The position numbers and the translations under genes are program-made. The notes beneath the pieces were generated by a model. The model was not told where the DNA came from and made no database searches. It was given only the letters and a program-made list of their open reading frames with translations. Below, piece by piece: positions 8,235-15,539 of a DNA stretch of 64,000 nt (within the stretch, counting starts at the first letter, position 1; the number at the start of each line of letters is the position of its first letter). Source of the stretch: Pseudomonas sp. ISL-84 (GTDB lineage: Bacteria; Bacillota; Bacilli; Bacillales; Cytobacillaceae). The DNA lies in contig JAGGRA010000023.1 of the NCBI GenBank assembly GCA_018613035.1, positions 1 to 64,000 on the forward strand. The letters are read 5' to 3'.

Positions 8235-9377
8235 TTAGAGGGGCACTGCTAAGTGTGCGATTTGTGCAAGTGTTCTGCCTAAAGCTTTTGCTTCCTCCAC
8301 AGAAGTTTTCCAGCCAAAAGAGATTCGGAAAAATTCTTTGCCGCTTTTTCCGGACACTCCGAGTGCCTCCATCGTTTTTGATATAGACTTCATTCCGCTC
8401 CGGCATGCACTGCCAGTTGAAATGGCAAATCCGTGTCTATTGCATTCGAGCATGACATGTTGCCCTTCAAGTCCATTCATACGCATACCTAATGTAGAAG
8501 AGAGCTGGTACTCACGCTCAAAGTTGTAAATCACGAAATTCCCTTTTGCTGGCTCAAGTTCAAGCAGAAGGGCATTGCGCAACAGTTGAAAATGGCTGTT
8601 GTGGACATCAAGATTTTCATATGCTTTCTGGGCAGCTACTGTCATCCCTGCAATCCCTGGAACATTCACTGTTCCCGGCCTAAATCCTTTTTCATGGGAT
8701 ACTCCTGGTAAAAATGCATCCCAACGCAATCCTGGTTGGAGATAAACGGCTCCAACCCCTTTTGGACCATAAAATTTATGGCCTGAAAAAGATAAACTGT
8801 CAACATTCCTGGCTACTTCCTTTAGGTCTGTTTTGCCAAATGTGTGGACACAATCACTATGCAGCAAAATCCCTTTCGTCTTGCAAATACTCCTAATTTC
8901 AGGGATTGGCTGCAATGTGCCTATTTCAGGATTACCATGCTGAATAGTAATTAATACGGTATCATCCCTTATGGCTGACTTTAATTTTTCCTGGTCAATG
9001 CGTCCATCCATATCAAAAGGGACCTTGGTAATTTCATAGCCTTTATCCAGACTGACCTTTTCCACTATGCTATGAATGGAAGAGTGTTCGGCCATCCCCA
9101 TGATTATATGTTTCCCTATTTTCTCTGAGGAAGAAAGCAAAGCATGAATCGCAAGGAAATTCCCCTCTGTACCCCCGCTTGTAAAGTAGATTCCTTCACT
9201 CTCTGTACCCAGAATTCTTGCGAGTTCACTACGGCAATTTTCGAGAAGCCCTTCAGACTCACTGCCTGTATCATGAAGGCTTCTTGAATTGCCAAAGAAT
9301 TCACTTGAAGCTTTTATATAGGCATCTGCCGCTTCACTATCCAGTGGACATGTGGCGGCATAATCAAAGTATTTTAT
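8235..9377 (-). CDS. nifS: Cysteine desulfurase NifS of the NAD locus, ATA start
   Basis: 380-residue PLP enzyme that takes sulfur from cysteine, here for the Fe-S cluster of NadA. The full frame is open: YFDYAATCPLDSEAADAYIK, TSGGTEGNFLAIHALLSS, the PLP lysine in SFSGHKFYGPKG and the active cysteine in STGSACRSG. No ATG, GTG or TTG occurs upstream of 9140, and a start there would delete about 79 conserved residues. The codon aligned with the normal initiator is ATA (9377-9375), four bases after AGGTGA. The ATT just upstream is too close to the ribosome site. This is either a true AUA start or an ATG to ATA change. The gene is divergent from nadB and cotranscribed with niaR. Confidence 0.88.
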   Translation of the reverse strand: MKYFDYAATCPLDSEAADAYIKASSEFFGNSRSLHDTGSESEGLLENCRSELARILGTESEGIYFTSGGTEGNFLAIHALLSSSEKIGKHIIMGMAEHSSIHSIVEKVSLDKGYEITKVPFDMDGRIDQEKLKSAIRDDTVLITIQHGNPEIGTLQPIPEIRSICKTKGILLHSDCVHTFGKTDLKEVARNVDSLSFSGHKFYGPKGVGAVYLQPGLRWDAFLPGVSHEKGFRPGTVNVPGIAGMTVAAQKAYENLDVHNSHFQLLRNALLLELEPAKGNFVIYNFEREYQLSSTLGMRMNGLEGQHVMLECNRHGFAISTGSACRSGMKSISKTMEALGVSGKSGKEFFRISFGWKTSVEEAKALGRTLAQIAHLAVPL

Positions 9378-9410
9378 AATCTCACCTGCTTTCGATTTTT
9401 ATAAATCTTT

Positions 9411-9595
9411 GGCTCTGTTAACTTTGCCTGTAAATTTCCCCTTAAGGCGATCAGCGAACCGCGCGCAGCCCGACGTTCCTCAAGCACTTGGCCTGTGGGT
9501 CTCCCTGGGAATCGCTTCTCCCGCTGACTATGAATGAGCATCCGCGAATAAGCATCGAACGATGGAAATGAGTTTGCATTTACCTTGTTCCAAAA
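9411..9595 (+). repeat. Dispersed repeat, copy E, in the nifS leader
   Basis: The left end is GGCTCTGTTAAC (9411-9422). Interior blocks GATCAGCGAACCGCGCG, GGCCTGTGGGTCTCCCTGGG, TCTCCCGCTGACTATGAATG and AATAAGCATCGAACGATG match other copies. No right end is recognisable. It lies between nifS and the nifS promoter. Confidence 0.75.
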
Positions 9596-9634
9596 TTAAA
9601 ACACATAGAAGTTCCTCTTATTCTATGAAAACTC

Positions 9635-9662
9635 TTGTCATAATTCTAAATCTATGTAAATA
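9635..9662 (+). promoter_or_regulatory. Promoter of nadBCA
   Basis: TTGTCA (9635-9640), 16 bases and TAAATA (9657-9662). The NiaR operator begins at the end of the -10 box. Confidence 0.55.
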
Positions 9663-9672
9663 TAGGTGTCAA
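9643..9672 (-). promoter_or_regulatory. Promoter of nifS-niaR
   Basis: On the minus strand, TTGACA (9672-9667) is followed after 18 bases by TAGAAT (9648-9643). The -35 box lies inside the NiaR operator. Its transcript would run through repeat copy E before reaching nifS. Confidence 0.6.
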
Positions 9673-9681
9673 GACACCTGT
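9662..9681. promoter_or_regulatory. NiaR operator
   Basis: The near-perfect palindrome ATAGGTGTCAAGACACCTGT resembles the TGTC/GACA-type sites known for NiaR of bacilli. One site covers the start region of nadBCA and the -35 box of nifS-niaR, so a single repressor complex can silence both directions. Confidence 0.8.
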
Positions 9682-9699
9682 AAAAACAGGAGGTAAATA

Positions 9700-11289
9700 A
9701 TGATGTACGCCGACGTTCTAATTATTGGAAGCGGGGTGGCCGCTTTGCAGCTGGCAAAGAAGCTGCGCCGAGACTTGAATGTGATAATTCTCACAAAGTC
9801 CGCTGTGAAAAATGGAAATTCAAATATGGCCCAGGGGGGCATTGCTGCTGCCCTCGGAAGCAACGATCATCCCTCAAAGCACTACATGGATACACTTGAG
9901 GCAGGAAGATTCCATAATGATTTTGATGCAGTCTTGGCTCTTACAAGTGAAGCCCCCTCCCTCATTAATGGCCTTTTTGTAGAGGGATGCATGTTTGATA
10001 GAGATTCAAAAGGAGACATCGCATTGGGCAGGGAAGGCGCCCATACAGAAAATAGAATTGTCCATGGAGGCGGAGACGCAACCGGAAAGACATTAATGGA
10101 CTTTATGTTAACAAAGATAAACGAAAACATTAGAATCATAGAAAATATGCATGTTTTTGACTTGCTGATAAATGAGTCGGAAGGCAGGTGCATAGGCGCA
10201 AAAGGGAAAGACACTAATGGCAATATTCATAGGTTCTTTTCAAACCATGTTGTGATGGCTACTGGCGGGTGCGGACAGCTATATGAATTTACATCCAATG
10301 CGGAAACCGTAACAGGAGACGGCATTGCCCTTGCATACCGGGCAGGAGCAGAGATTGTAGATATGGAGTTTATACAGTTTCATCCTACACTGCTCTATAA
10401 AAACGGCACAGCTTTAGGCCTCGTCTCTGAAGCGGTGAGGGGGGAAGGTGGCCGTCTGGTCACTGATGAGGGCAAACCAGTGATGGAAGGCATTCATCCA
10501 CTAGGAGATCTGGCACCAAGGCATGTTGTATCACAAGCTATTTACAATCTGTTGAAAGAGGGAAGATCGGTCTTTTTGGATATATCTTCAATAGAAAACT
10601 TTGAATCAAGATTTCCCACCATTACCGCTATCTGTAAGCAAAATGATGTAAACGTAAGTCTCGGAAGGTTACCTGTTTCACCTGGCAGCCATTTCTTGAT
10701 GGGCGGTATTAAAACCGATTTACTGGGAAGGAGCAGTATACCCGGTTTGTATGCAATTGGTGAAGCAGCGTGCACAGGCATTCATGGCGCAAATCGGCTT
10801 GCAAGCAATTCACTGATTGAGGGCTTATTCTTCGGAAAAAAACTAGCGGAATGGGTAAATGAACAGCCACCCTGTGAAATCGGTAAAATGAGTTCGAGTC
10901 CAGAGTCAAAAGGAAGGGTTCCTTCAACCGGTTATTTACCTTCCAAAGAAGATATAAAGAAAAAAATGATGAAGCATGCAGGTATTATCAAAACGAAGGA
11001 AGGACTGCTGAATCAGCTTGCTTGGCTGGAAAGCTTTCAAATCGAAAAATGGATAGCAACGGAATTTGATGATCTTTCCCCTGATGAAATTACAAGGGCA
11101 TGTATGCTTATTACGGCATGGCTTGTAACCGATTCTGCCTTAAAAAGGACAGAAAGCCGGGGTGGCCATTTCCGCCAGGATTATCCAGTCGAAAACAATC
11201 ATGAATGGCTTCGAAAAAGAATTATTCAATGCCGTAAAATAGAAAAGGATGGTAAAAATGAACAAATTAAAACTGCGATTGCAACTTGA
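9700..11289 (+). CDS. nadB: L-aspartate oxidase
   Basis: 529-residue flavoenzyme that oxidises L-aspartate to iminoaspartate, the first step of de novo NAD synthesis. The FAD fold starts at DVLIIGSGVAALQLAKKL. The succinate dehydrogenase-like active region includes GAHTENRIVHGGGDATGK, MEFIQFHPT, EAVRGEGG, LAPRHVVSQAI and CTGIHGANRLASNSLIEGL. A C-terminal helical domain includes SRGGHFRQDYP. ACAGGAGG precedes ATG 9700. It is first in nadBCA and regulated by NiaR. Confidence 0.97.
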   Translation: MMYADVLIIGSGVAALQLAKKLRRDLNVIILTKSAVKNGNSNMAQGGIAAALGSNDHPSKHYMDTLEAGRFHNDFDAVLALTSEAPSLINGLFVEGCMFDRDSKGDIALGREGAHTENRIVHGGGDATGKTLMDFMLTKINENIRIIENMHVFDLLINESEGRCIGAKGKDTNGNIHRFFSNHVVMATGGCGQLYEFTSNAETVTGDGIALAYRAGAEIVDMEFIQFHPTLLYKNGTALGLVSEAVRGEGGRLVTDEGKPVMEGIHPLGDLAPRHVVSQAIYNLLKEGRSVFLDISSIENFESRFPTITAICKQNDVNVSLGRLPVSPGSHFLMGGIKTDLLGRSSIPGLYAIGEAACTGIHGANRLASNSLIEGLFFGKKLAEWVNEQPPCEIGKMSSSPESKGRVPSTGYLPSKEDIKKKMMKHAGIIKTKEGLLNQLAWLESFQIEKWIATEFDDLSPDEITRACMLITAWLVTDSALKRTESRGGHFRQDYPVENNHEWLRKRIIQCRKIEKDGKNEQIKTAIAT

Positions 11290-12094
11290 ACAATTTTTTC
11301 TGGAGGATATCGGCGACCGTGACCTGACAAGCGAGCTGATTTTTGGGGAAGGAAACACAGGGAAGGTTGTTTTCATTGCCAAGGAGAATGGTATTTTTTG
11401 CGGGGAAGAAATTATCAGATCCGGATATGCTGTTCTTGACTCCCGTGTGGATATCGATTTAAGAGTGGGAGATGGAGAAAGGATTGAAAATGGCCAAATC
11501 CTTGCGGAAGCACATGGCCCAGTAGCCATCCTTCTAAAAGGGGAAAGAGTTATTTTGAATCTGCTCCAAAGAATGAGCGGGATTGCAACGAAAACAAATG
11601 AGGCTATAAGAGTTCTTAATAGCTCCCATACAAAAATCTGCGATACAAGGAAAACAACTCCGGGCCTAAGGATGCTGGAAAAATACGCTGTCCGGTGCGG
11701 AGGCGGATTTAACCATCGTTACGGTCTTTATGATGCAGTTATGATTAAAGATAACCACATTTCTTTTGCTGGTTCGATTGGAAGAGCAGTAGAAGCGGTA
11801 CGGTCGAGAATAGGGCATATGGTAAAAATCGAAGTTGAAACAGAGACAAAAGAACAGGTAATCGAAGCAGTTGAGGCAGGTTCGGATGTTATTATGTTTG
11901 ACAACAGAAAGCCTGAAGAAATTAAAGAGTGGATCAGCCTTGTTCCTGAAAGAACCTTGACAGAAGCGTCCGGGGGCATAACATTAGAAAACCTGGCGAG
12001 TTTTAGCAATACAGGGGTTGATTTTATTTCGATCGGTTTTCTCACACATTCAGTAAAGGCGCTTGATATCAGTGTGAAAGTTACAGTCGAATAA
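11258..12094 (+). CDS. nadC: Quinolinate phosphoribosyltransferase
   Basis: 278-residue enzyme that decarboxylates quinolinate and joins it to PRPP to give nicotinate mononucleotide. Family motifs are LEDIGDRDLTSELIF, LNLLQRMSGIAT, CDTRKTTPGLRMLEKYAVRCGGG, HRYGLYDAVMIKDNHI, VEVETET-type KIEVETETKEQ and EASGGITLENL. ATG 11258 is preferred because AAAGGA lies about 8 bases upstream. It overlaps the end of nadB by 32 bases, which suggests translational coupling. Confidence 0.97.
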   Translation: MNKLKLRLQLEQFFLEDIGDRDLTSELIFGEGNTGKVVFIAKENGIFCGEEIIRSGYAVLDSRVDIDLRVGDGERIENGQILAEAHGPVAILLKGERVILNLLQRMSGIATKTNEAIRVLNSSHTKICDTRKTTPGLRMLEKYAVRCGGGFNHRYGLYDAVMIKDNHISFAGSIGRAVEAVRSRIGHMVKIEVETETKEQVIEAVEAGSDVIMFDNRKPEEIKEWISLVPERTLTEASGGITLENLASFSNTGVDFISIGFLTHSVKALDISVKVTVE

Positions 12095-12127
12095 AAACAA
12101 GCATATATGGCAAAGGGGTATGAAGGT

Positions 12128-13234
12128 ATGAATATTTTTCAGACAGCAGAAAAACAAGCAAATATTCTTCCGGAAAAATATCGCGGGATGACCGTATTGG
12201 AACTCGAGTCGCGAGTAAGGGAGATAAAAGGAAGGCTGGGGAAGAAGCTATTTATCCCGGGCCATCATTACCAAAAAGATGAGGTTATTCAGTTTGCGGA
12301 TGCCACTGGTGATTCCTTAAAGCTTGCCCAGCTTTCAAAGGAGAATAAGGATGCAGAATATATAGTATTTTGCGGAGTTCACTTTATGGCTGAAACCGCC
12401 GATATATTGACAACTCCGGCACAAAAAGTACTTTTGCCTGACATGCGTGCGGGCTGTTCCATGGCTGATATGGCAGATATACACCAAACAGAAAGAGCCT
12501 GGACAAAGCTCACTGATTTATTCGGCGAAACCATGCTTCCTTTAACTTATGTAAACTCCACGGCAGCCATTAAAGCTTTCGTGGGCCGTCATGGGGGAGC
12601 AACGGTCACTTCTTCAAATGCTGAAAAGATGGTGAGCTGGGCATTTGAGCAAAAGCAGAGAATATTATTCCTGCCTGATCAGCATTTAGGCAGAAATACT
12701 GCCTATAATTTAGGAGTTGGGCTCGATGAAATGGCTGTATGGAACCCGGTTTCAGATAAGCTGGAATATGAGGGCTCCCCTGAGAACGTTAAAGTGATCC
12801 TTTGGAAGGGCCATTGTTCCGTTCATGAAAATTTCACTGTGGAAAATGTAAAAGAAGTCCGGAAACAGTACCCGGAAATGAAAGTCATTGTTCACCCTGA
12901 ATGCAAGAGGGAAGTTGTAGGAATCTCCGATATGGCTGGATCGACGAATTATATAATAGAGGCAATCGAAAATTCCAAACCGGGTTCTTCATGGGCGATT
13001 GGAACGGAAATGAATCTGGTCAACAGGATTATCAATCAGCATCCTGATAAGCAGATTATCTCTCTTAATCCGCATATGTGCCCTTGTCTGACCATGAACC
13101 GGATTGATTTGCCGCACCTGGTTTGGTGCCTGGAAACAATTGAACAGGGTCAGGAAAACAATCTTATCCAAGTAGAAGAGCATACAGCAGCTTTTGCCAA
13201 ACTAGCATTGGACAGAATGATGGAACGGCCATAA
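12128..13234 (+). CDS. nadA: Quinolinate synthase NadA, [4Fe-4S] enzyme
   Basis: 368-residue enzyme condensing iminoaspartate with dihydroxyacetone phosphate to quinolinate. With the start at ATG 12128 the three cluster-binding cysteines fall at Cys110 ([10 protein letters not shown]), Cys230 ([10 protein letters not shown]) and Cys320 ([11 protein letters not shown]), exactly the numbering known for B. subtilis NadA. AAAGGGG is 10 bases upstream. The upstream in-frame ATG at 12107 has no ribosome site. The cluster explains the linkage to nifS. It ends the operon before a perfect terminator. Confidence 0.97.
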   Translation: MNIFQTAEKQANILPEKYRGMTVLELESRVREIKGRLGKKLFIPGHHYQKDEVIQFADATGDSLKLAQLSKENKDAEYIVFCGVHFMAETADILTTPAQKVLLPDMRAGCSMADMADIHQTERAWTKLTDLFGETMLPLTYVNSTAAIKAFVGRHGGATVTSSNAEKMVSWAFEQKQRILFLPDQHLGRNTAYNLGVGLDEMAVWNPVSDKLEYEGSPENVKVILWKGHCSVHENFTVENVKEVRKQYPEMKVIVHPECKREVVGISDMAGSTNYIIEAIENSKPGSSWAIGTEMNLVNRIINQHPDKQIISLNPHMCPCLTMNRIDLPHLVWCLETIEQGQENNLIQVEEHTAAFAKLALDRMMERP

Positions 13235-13241
13235 TAAAAAT

Positions 13242-13274
13242 AAAATCCTCCCAATTGGGAGGATTTTTATTTGT
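13242..13274 (+). terminator. Terminator of nadBCA
   Basis: The perfect 20-base palindrome ATCCTCCCAATTGGGAGGAT (13245-13264) is followed by TTTTATTTG. Confidence 0.9.
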
Positions 13275-13378
13275 CATTAAAGCCTCTCTTAATAGGGTTT
13301 GAAGATAAGAATAAATCATAATTATTGGAAATACAGCATATCTTTTTGTGTAGATTGTTAGCAATTTGCCCATTTCTT

Positions 13379-13386
13379 CATACACT
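13379..13386 (+). promoter_or_regulatory. Possible sigma-E -10 element for safA
   Basis: CATACACT matches the sigma-E -10 consensus CATACANT. safA is a sigma-E gene in B. subtilis. The -35 side (GTTAGCAA, 14 bases upstream) is a poor match, so this is tentative. Confidence 0.3.
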
Positions 13387-13403
13387 ATATGGACTTATCG
13401 CGA

Positions 13404-13500
13404 TTTAACGGGCAGTGATCTACACCTTTCAAAAGATGGATGAACGGCCCGTAAATGCCCGATTGGTTCTACTAACCATCAGCGATACATTGCTGATGGA
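13404..13500 (+). ncRNA. Structured 5' leader of safA (candidate)
   Basis: Three stems can be drawn in order: an outer AACGGGCA with TGCCCG pairing (about 13407-13461), a small TGGTT/AACCA hairpin (about 13463-13477), and a perfect CCATCAGC/GCTGATGG hairpin (13476-13499) with an 8-base loop. It lies 20-130 bases before the safA ribosome site. I do not recognise it as a known riboswitch. Confidence 0.4.
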
Positions 13501-13532
13501 AGTATCACCTTACGCATAGGAGGGAATTCAGA

Positions 13533-15539
13533 GTGAAAATCCATATCGTACAGAAAGGGGACACTCTTTGGAAGATTGCCAAGAAGTACGGCGTGAATTT
13601 TGAAGAGCTGAAAAAGATGAATACACAGCTCAGCAACCCTGATATGATTATGCCCGGTATGAAAATAAAAGTTCCCGCAACTGGAGGCTCTATAAAAAAA
13701 GAAGCTCCAATCGGGGGCAAACCGGAAGCTAAAATAAATATGGGTGCCAAAAAGGAAATGCCAAAAGCAGAATATCCTTTTGCCAAAGAGAAGCCTATTA
13801 CCATGCCTGTTGTTGAAGCACCTAAGGAGCAGCCTCTAAAAGAAGTGCCAAAACCGGCACCGCCAAAGAAAGAAATGCCCAAGGTTACGGCACCAAAGGT
13901 TGAAATTCCAAAGGAAGTTCCAAAAGTAACTGCGCCAAAAGCAGAAGTACCAAAGGAATTACCCAAAAAACCTTATACTCCAAAGATGCCTAAGCCAGTC
14001 ATGCCAGAAATTGATATAAACAATTATTACATGATGAATATGTCTGTCCAACAGCCGGCACCACAGCAAAAACCGCTGCCTGTTTCAGAAGTTAAGCCCC
14101 AGCAAAAGCCATTGCCTATTTCAGAGACTAAACCACAGCCGCAGCTCCCGCCTAAACCAGTCAATATCCTCCCGCAGGCAAAGCCGATTGCAGATGAAAG
14201 TCCGGAATCGCCTGAAAGTGAATCACCTGTTTACACACAAAAAGGAGGTCAATATCAGCCAATGTATCCATATAATCCCAATTGTTTCCAACAAATGCCT
14301 TTCCCGCAAGTCCAGGGTGCAATGATGCCACAGATGCCTCATCAGATGCCGCACCAAATGCCATCCGGAGTAATGGGAGCAGAATATATGGGCCAGCAGA
14401 TGCCACACCAAATGCCGCACCAAATGCCATCCGGAGTAATGGGAGCAGAATATATGGGCCAGCAGATGCCACACCAAATGCCGCATCAAATGCCGATGGC
14501 TCAGATGCCACACCAAATGCCGATGGCTCAAATGCCACACCAGATGCCGCAAGTCCAGGGTGCAATGATGCCGATGGCCCAAATGCCGCATCAAATGCCG
14601 CAAGTCCAGGGTGCGATGATGCCAGAGCATCAAATGCCGCACATGGGTATGATGGCCGGAGTTGAGAGCCCTGATTACGATGAATCGTCACCGTTTATGC
14701 CAACGGCCCAAATGCCTCAAATGCCAACAGGAGTAATGGGTGCCGAGCAAATGGGCCAGCAGATGCAGCACCAAATGCCGTCCGGAGTGATGGGTGCTGA
14801 GTATGGCCAGCAGATGCCGCACCAAATGCCGACCGGAGTGATGGGTGCTGAGTATGGCCAGCAGATGCAGCACCAAATGCCGTCCGGAGTGATGGGCGCT
14901 AAGTATGGCCAGCAGATGCCGCACCAAATGCCGACCGGAGTGATGGGTGCTGAGTATGGCCAGCAGATGCCGCACCAAATGCCAACCGGAGTGATGGGTG
15001 CTGAGTATGGTCAGCAGATGCCGCACCAAATGCCGACGGGAGTGATGGGTGCCGAGTATGGCCAGCAGATGCCGCACCAGATGCCACACCAGATGCCGCA
15101 TCAAATGCCTCAGGTTCAAGGAGTAATGGAAGAGTCTCCAGGCATGGCACAAATGCCTCTTATGCCGTCTCAAAGTCAAATGCCATTGATGCCTGATTCG
15201 GTAATGGGTGCTTCAGACGATTGCGGCTGTGGTGGACCGCAGATGGGACCTGGAGGGTACGGTCCAGGATTTGGAGCAGGCCCAGGATTCGGAGCAGGCC
15301 CAGGATTCGGAGCAGGCCCAGGATTTGGAGCAGGCCCAGGATTCGGAGCAGGTCCGGGATTCGGAGCAGGCCCAGGATTTGGAGCAGGCCCAGGATTCGG
15401 AGCAGGTCCGGGATTCGGAGCAGGCCCAGGATTTGGAGCGGGTCCAGGGTTCGGAGCAGGTCCGGGTTATGGCCCAATGGGTGGGCAGGCATTTGGAATG
15501 CCGAGAAATTTCGATGAAAGCAGTGAATACGACGGTTAA
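13533..15539 (+). CDS. safA: Spore coat assembly protein SafA, expanded repeat form
   Basis: 668-residue protein of the spore coat/cortex interface. An N-terminal LysM domain (1-47, HIVQKGDTLWKIAKKYGVNF) binds cortex peptidoglycan. A Lys/Pro-rich linker with KVTAPKVEIPKEVPK-type repeats covers about 50-215. A Met-Pro-His-Gln region runs from about 250 to 550 and includes six 17-residue GQQMPHQMPTGVMGAEY units. An acidic CGCGG patch is followed by eleven GPGFGA units (about 577-642). B. subtilis SafA is about 387 residues, so this one is greatly expanded. The GTG start follows AGGAGGG. An internal ribosome site at 14241 could yield a short form from Met244. It follows nadA, as in B. subtilis. 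Confidence 0.95.
   Translation: MKIHIVQKGDTLWKIAKKYGVNFEELKKMNTQLSNPDMIMPGMKIKVPATGGSIKKEAPIGGKPEAKINMGAKKEMPKAEYPFAKEKPITMPVVEAPKEQPLKEVPKPAPPKKEMPKVTAPKVEIPKEVPKVTAPKAEVPKELPKKPYTPKMPKPVMPEIDINNYYMMNMSVQQPAPQQKPLPVSEVKPQQKPLPISETKPQPQLPPKPVNILPQAKPIADESPESPESESPVYTQKGGQYQPMYPYNPNCFQQMPFPQVQGAMMPQMPHQMPHQMPSGVMGAEYMGQQMPHQMPHQMPSGVMGAEYMGQQMPHQMPHQMPMAQMPHQMPMAQMPHQMPQVQGAMMPMAQMPHQMPQVQGAMMPEHQMPHMGMMAGVESPDYDESSPFMPTAQMPQMPTGVMGAEQMGQQMQHQMPSGVMGAEYGQQMPHQMPTGVMGAEYGQQMQHQMPSGVMGAKYGQQMPHQMPTGVMGAEYGQQMPHQMPTGVMGAEYGQQMPHQMPTGVMGAEYGQQMPHQMPHQMPHQMPQVQGVMEESPGMAQMPLMPSQSQMPLMPDSVMGASDDCGCGGPQMGPGGYGPGFGAGPGFGAGPGFGAGPGFGAGPGFGAGPGFGAGPGFGAGPGFGAGPGFGAGPGFGAGPGFGAGPGYGPMGGQAFGMPRNFDESSEYDG
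14241..14264 (+). promoter_or_regulatory. Internal ribosome binding site in safA
   Basis: AAAGGAGGT (14241-14249) lies inside the coding sequence, 13 bases before an in-frame ATG (14262-14264, Met244, MYPYNPNCF). B. subtilis makes a short SafA form (C30) by internal initiation at Met164. This is the equivalent place, just before the repetitive C-terminal part. Confidence 0.65.
14740..15080 (+). repeat. Tandem 51-bp coding repeat in safA
   Basis: Six head-to-tail units encode GQQM(P/Q)HQMP(T/S)GVMGA(E/K)Y and differ by a few bases. Two related longer units occur at about 14335-14465. The repeat creates long false open frames on the other strand. Confidence 0.85.
15261..15458 (+). repeat. Tandem 18-bp coding repeat in safA
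   Basis: Eleven contiguous units encode GPGFGA. Silent variants (TTT/TTC, CCA/CCG) recur with a period of three units, so a 54-bp block has itself been duplicated. Confidence 0.9.

Noticed and set aside
9116-9304. Short separate minus-strand open frame upstream of the 9140 nifS start, suggesting a frameshifted nifS
   Set aside because: Direct translation of 9377-8235 gives one uninterrupted desulfurase frame. The short frame is an out-of-frame shadow.
14335-15458. CRISPR-like tandem array
   Set aside because: The repeats are contiguous, in phase with the safA frame and without unique spacers. There are no cas genes.
14161-15492. Long minus-strand and alternate-frame open frames across safA (139-176 residues)
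   Set aside because: They arise from the tandem coding repeats (low-complexity HLVRHL- or FGAASA-type translations) and have no ribosome sites.
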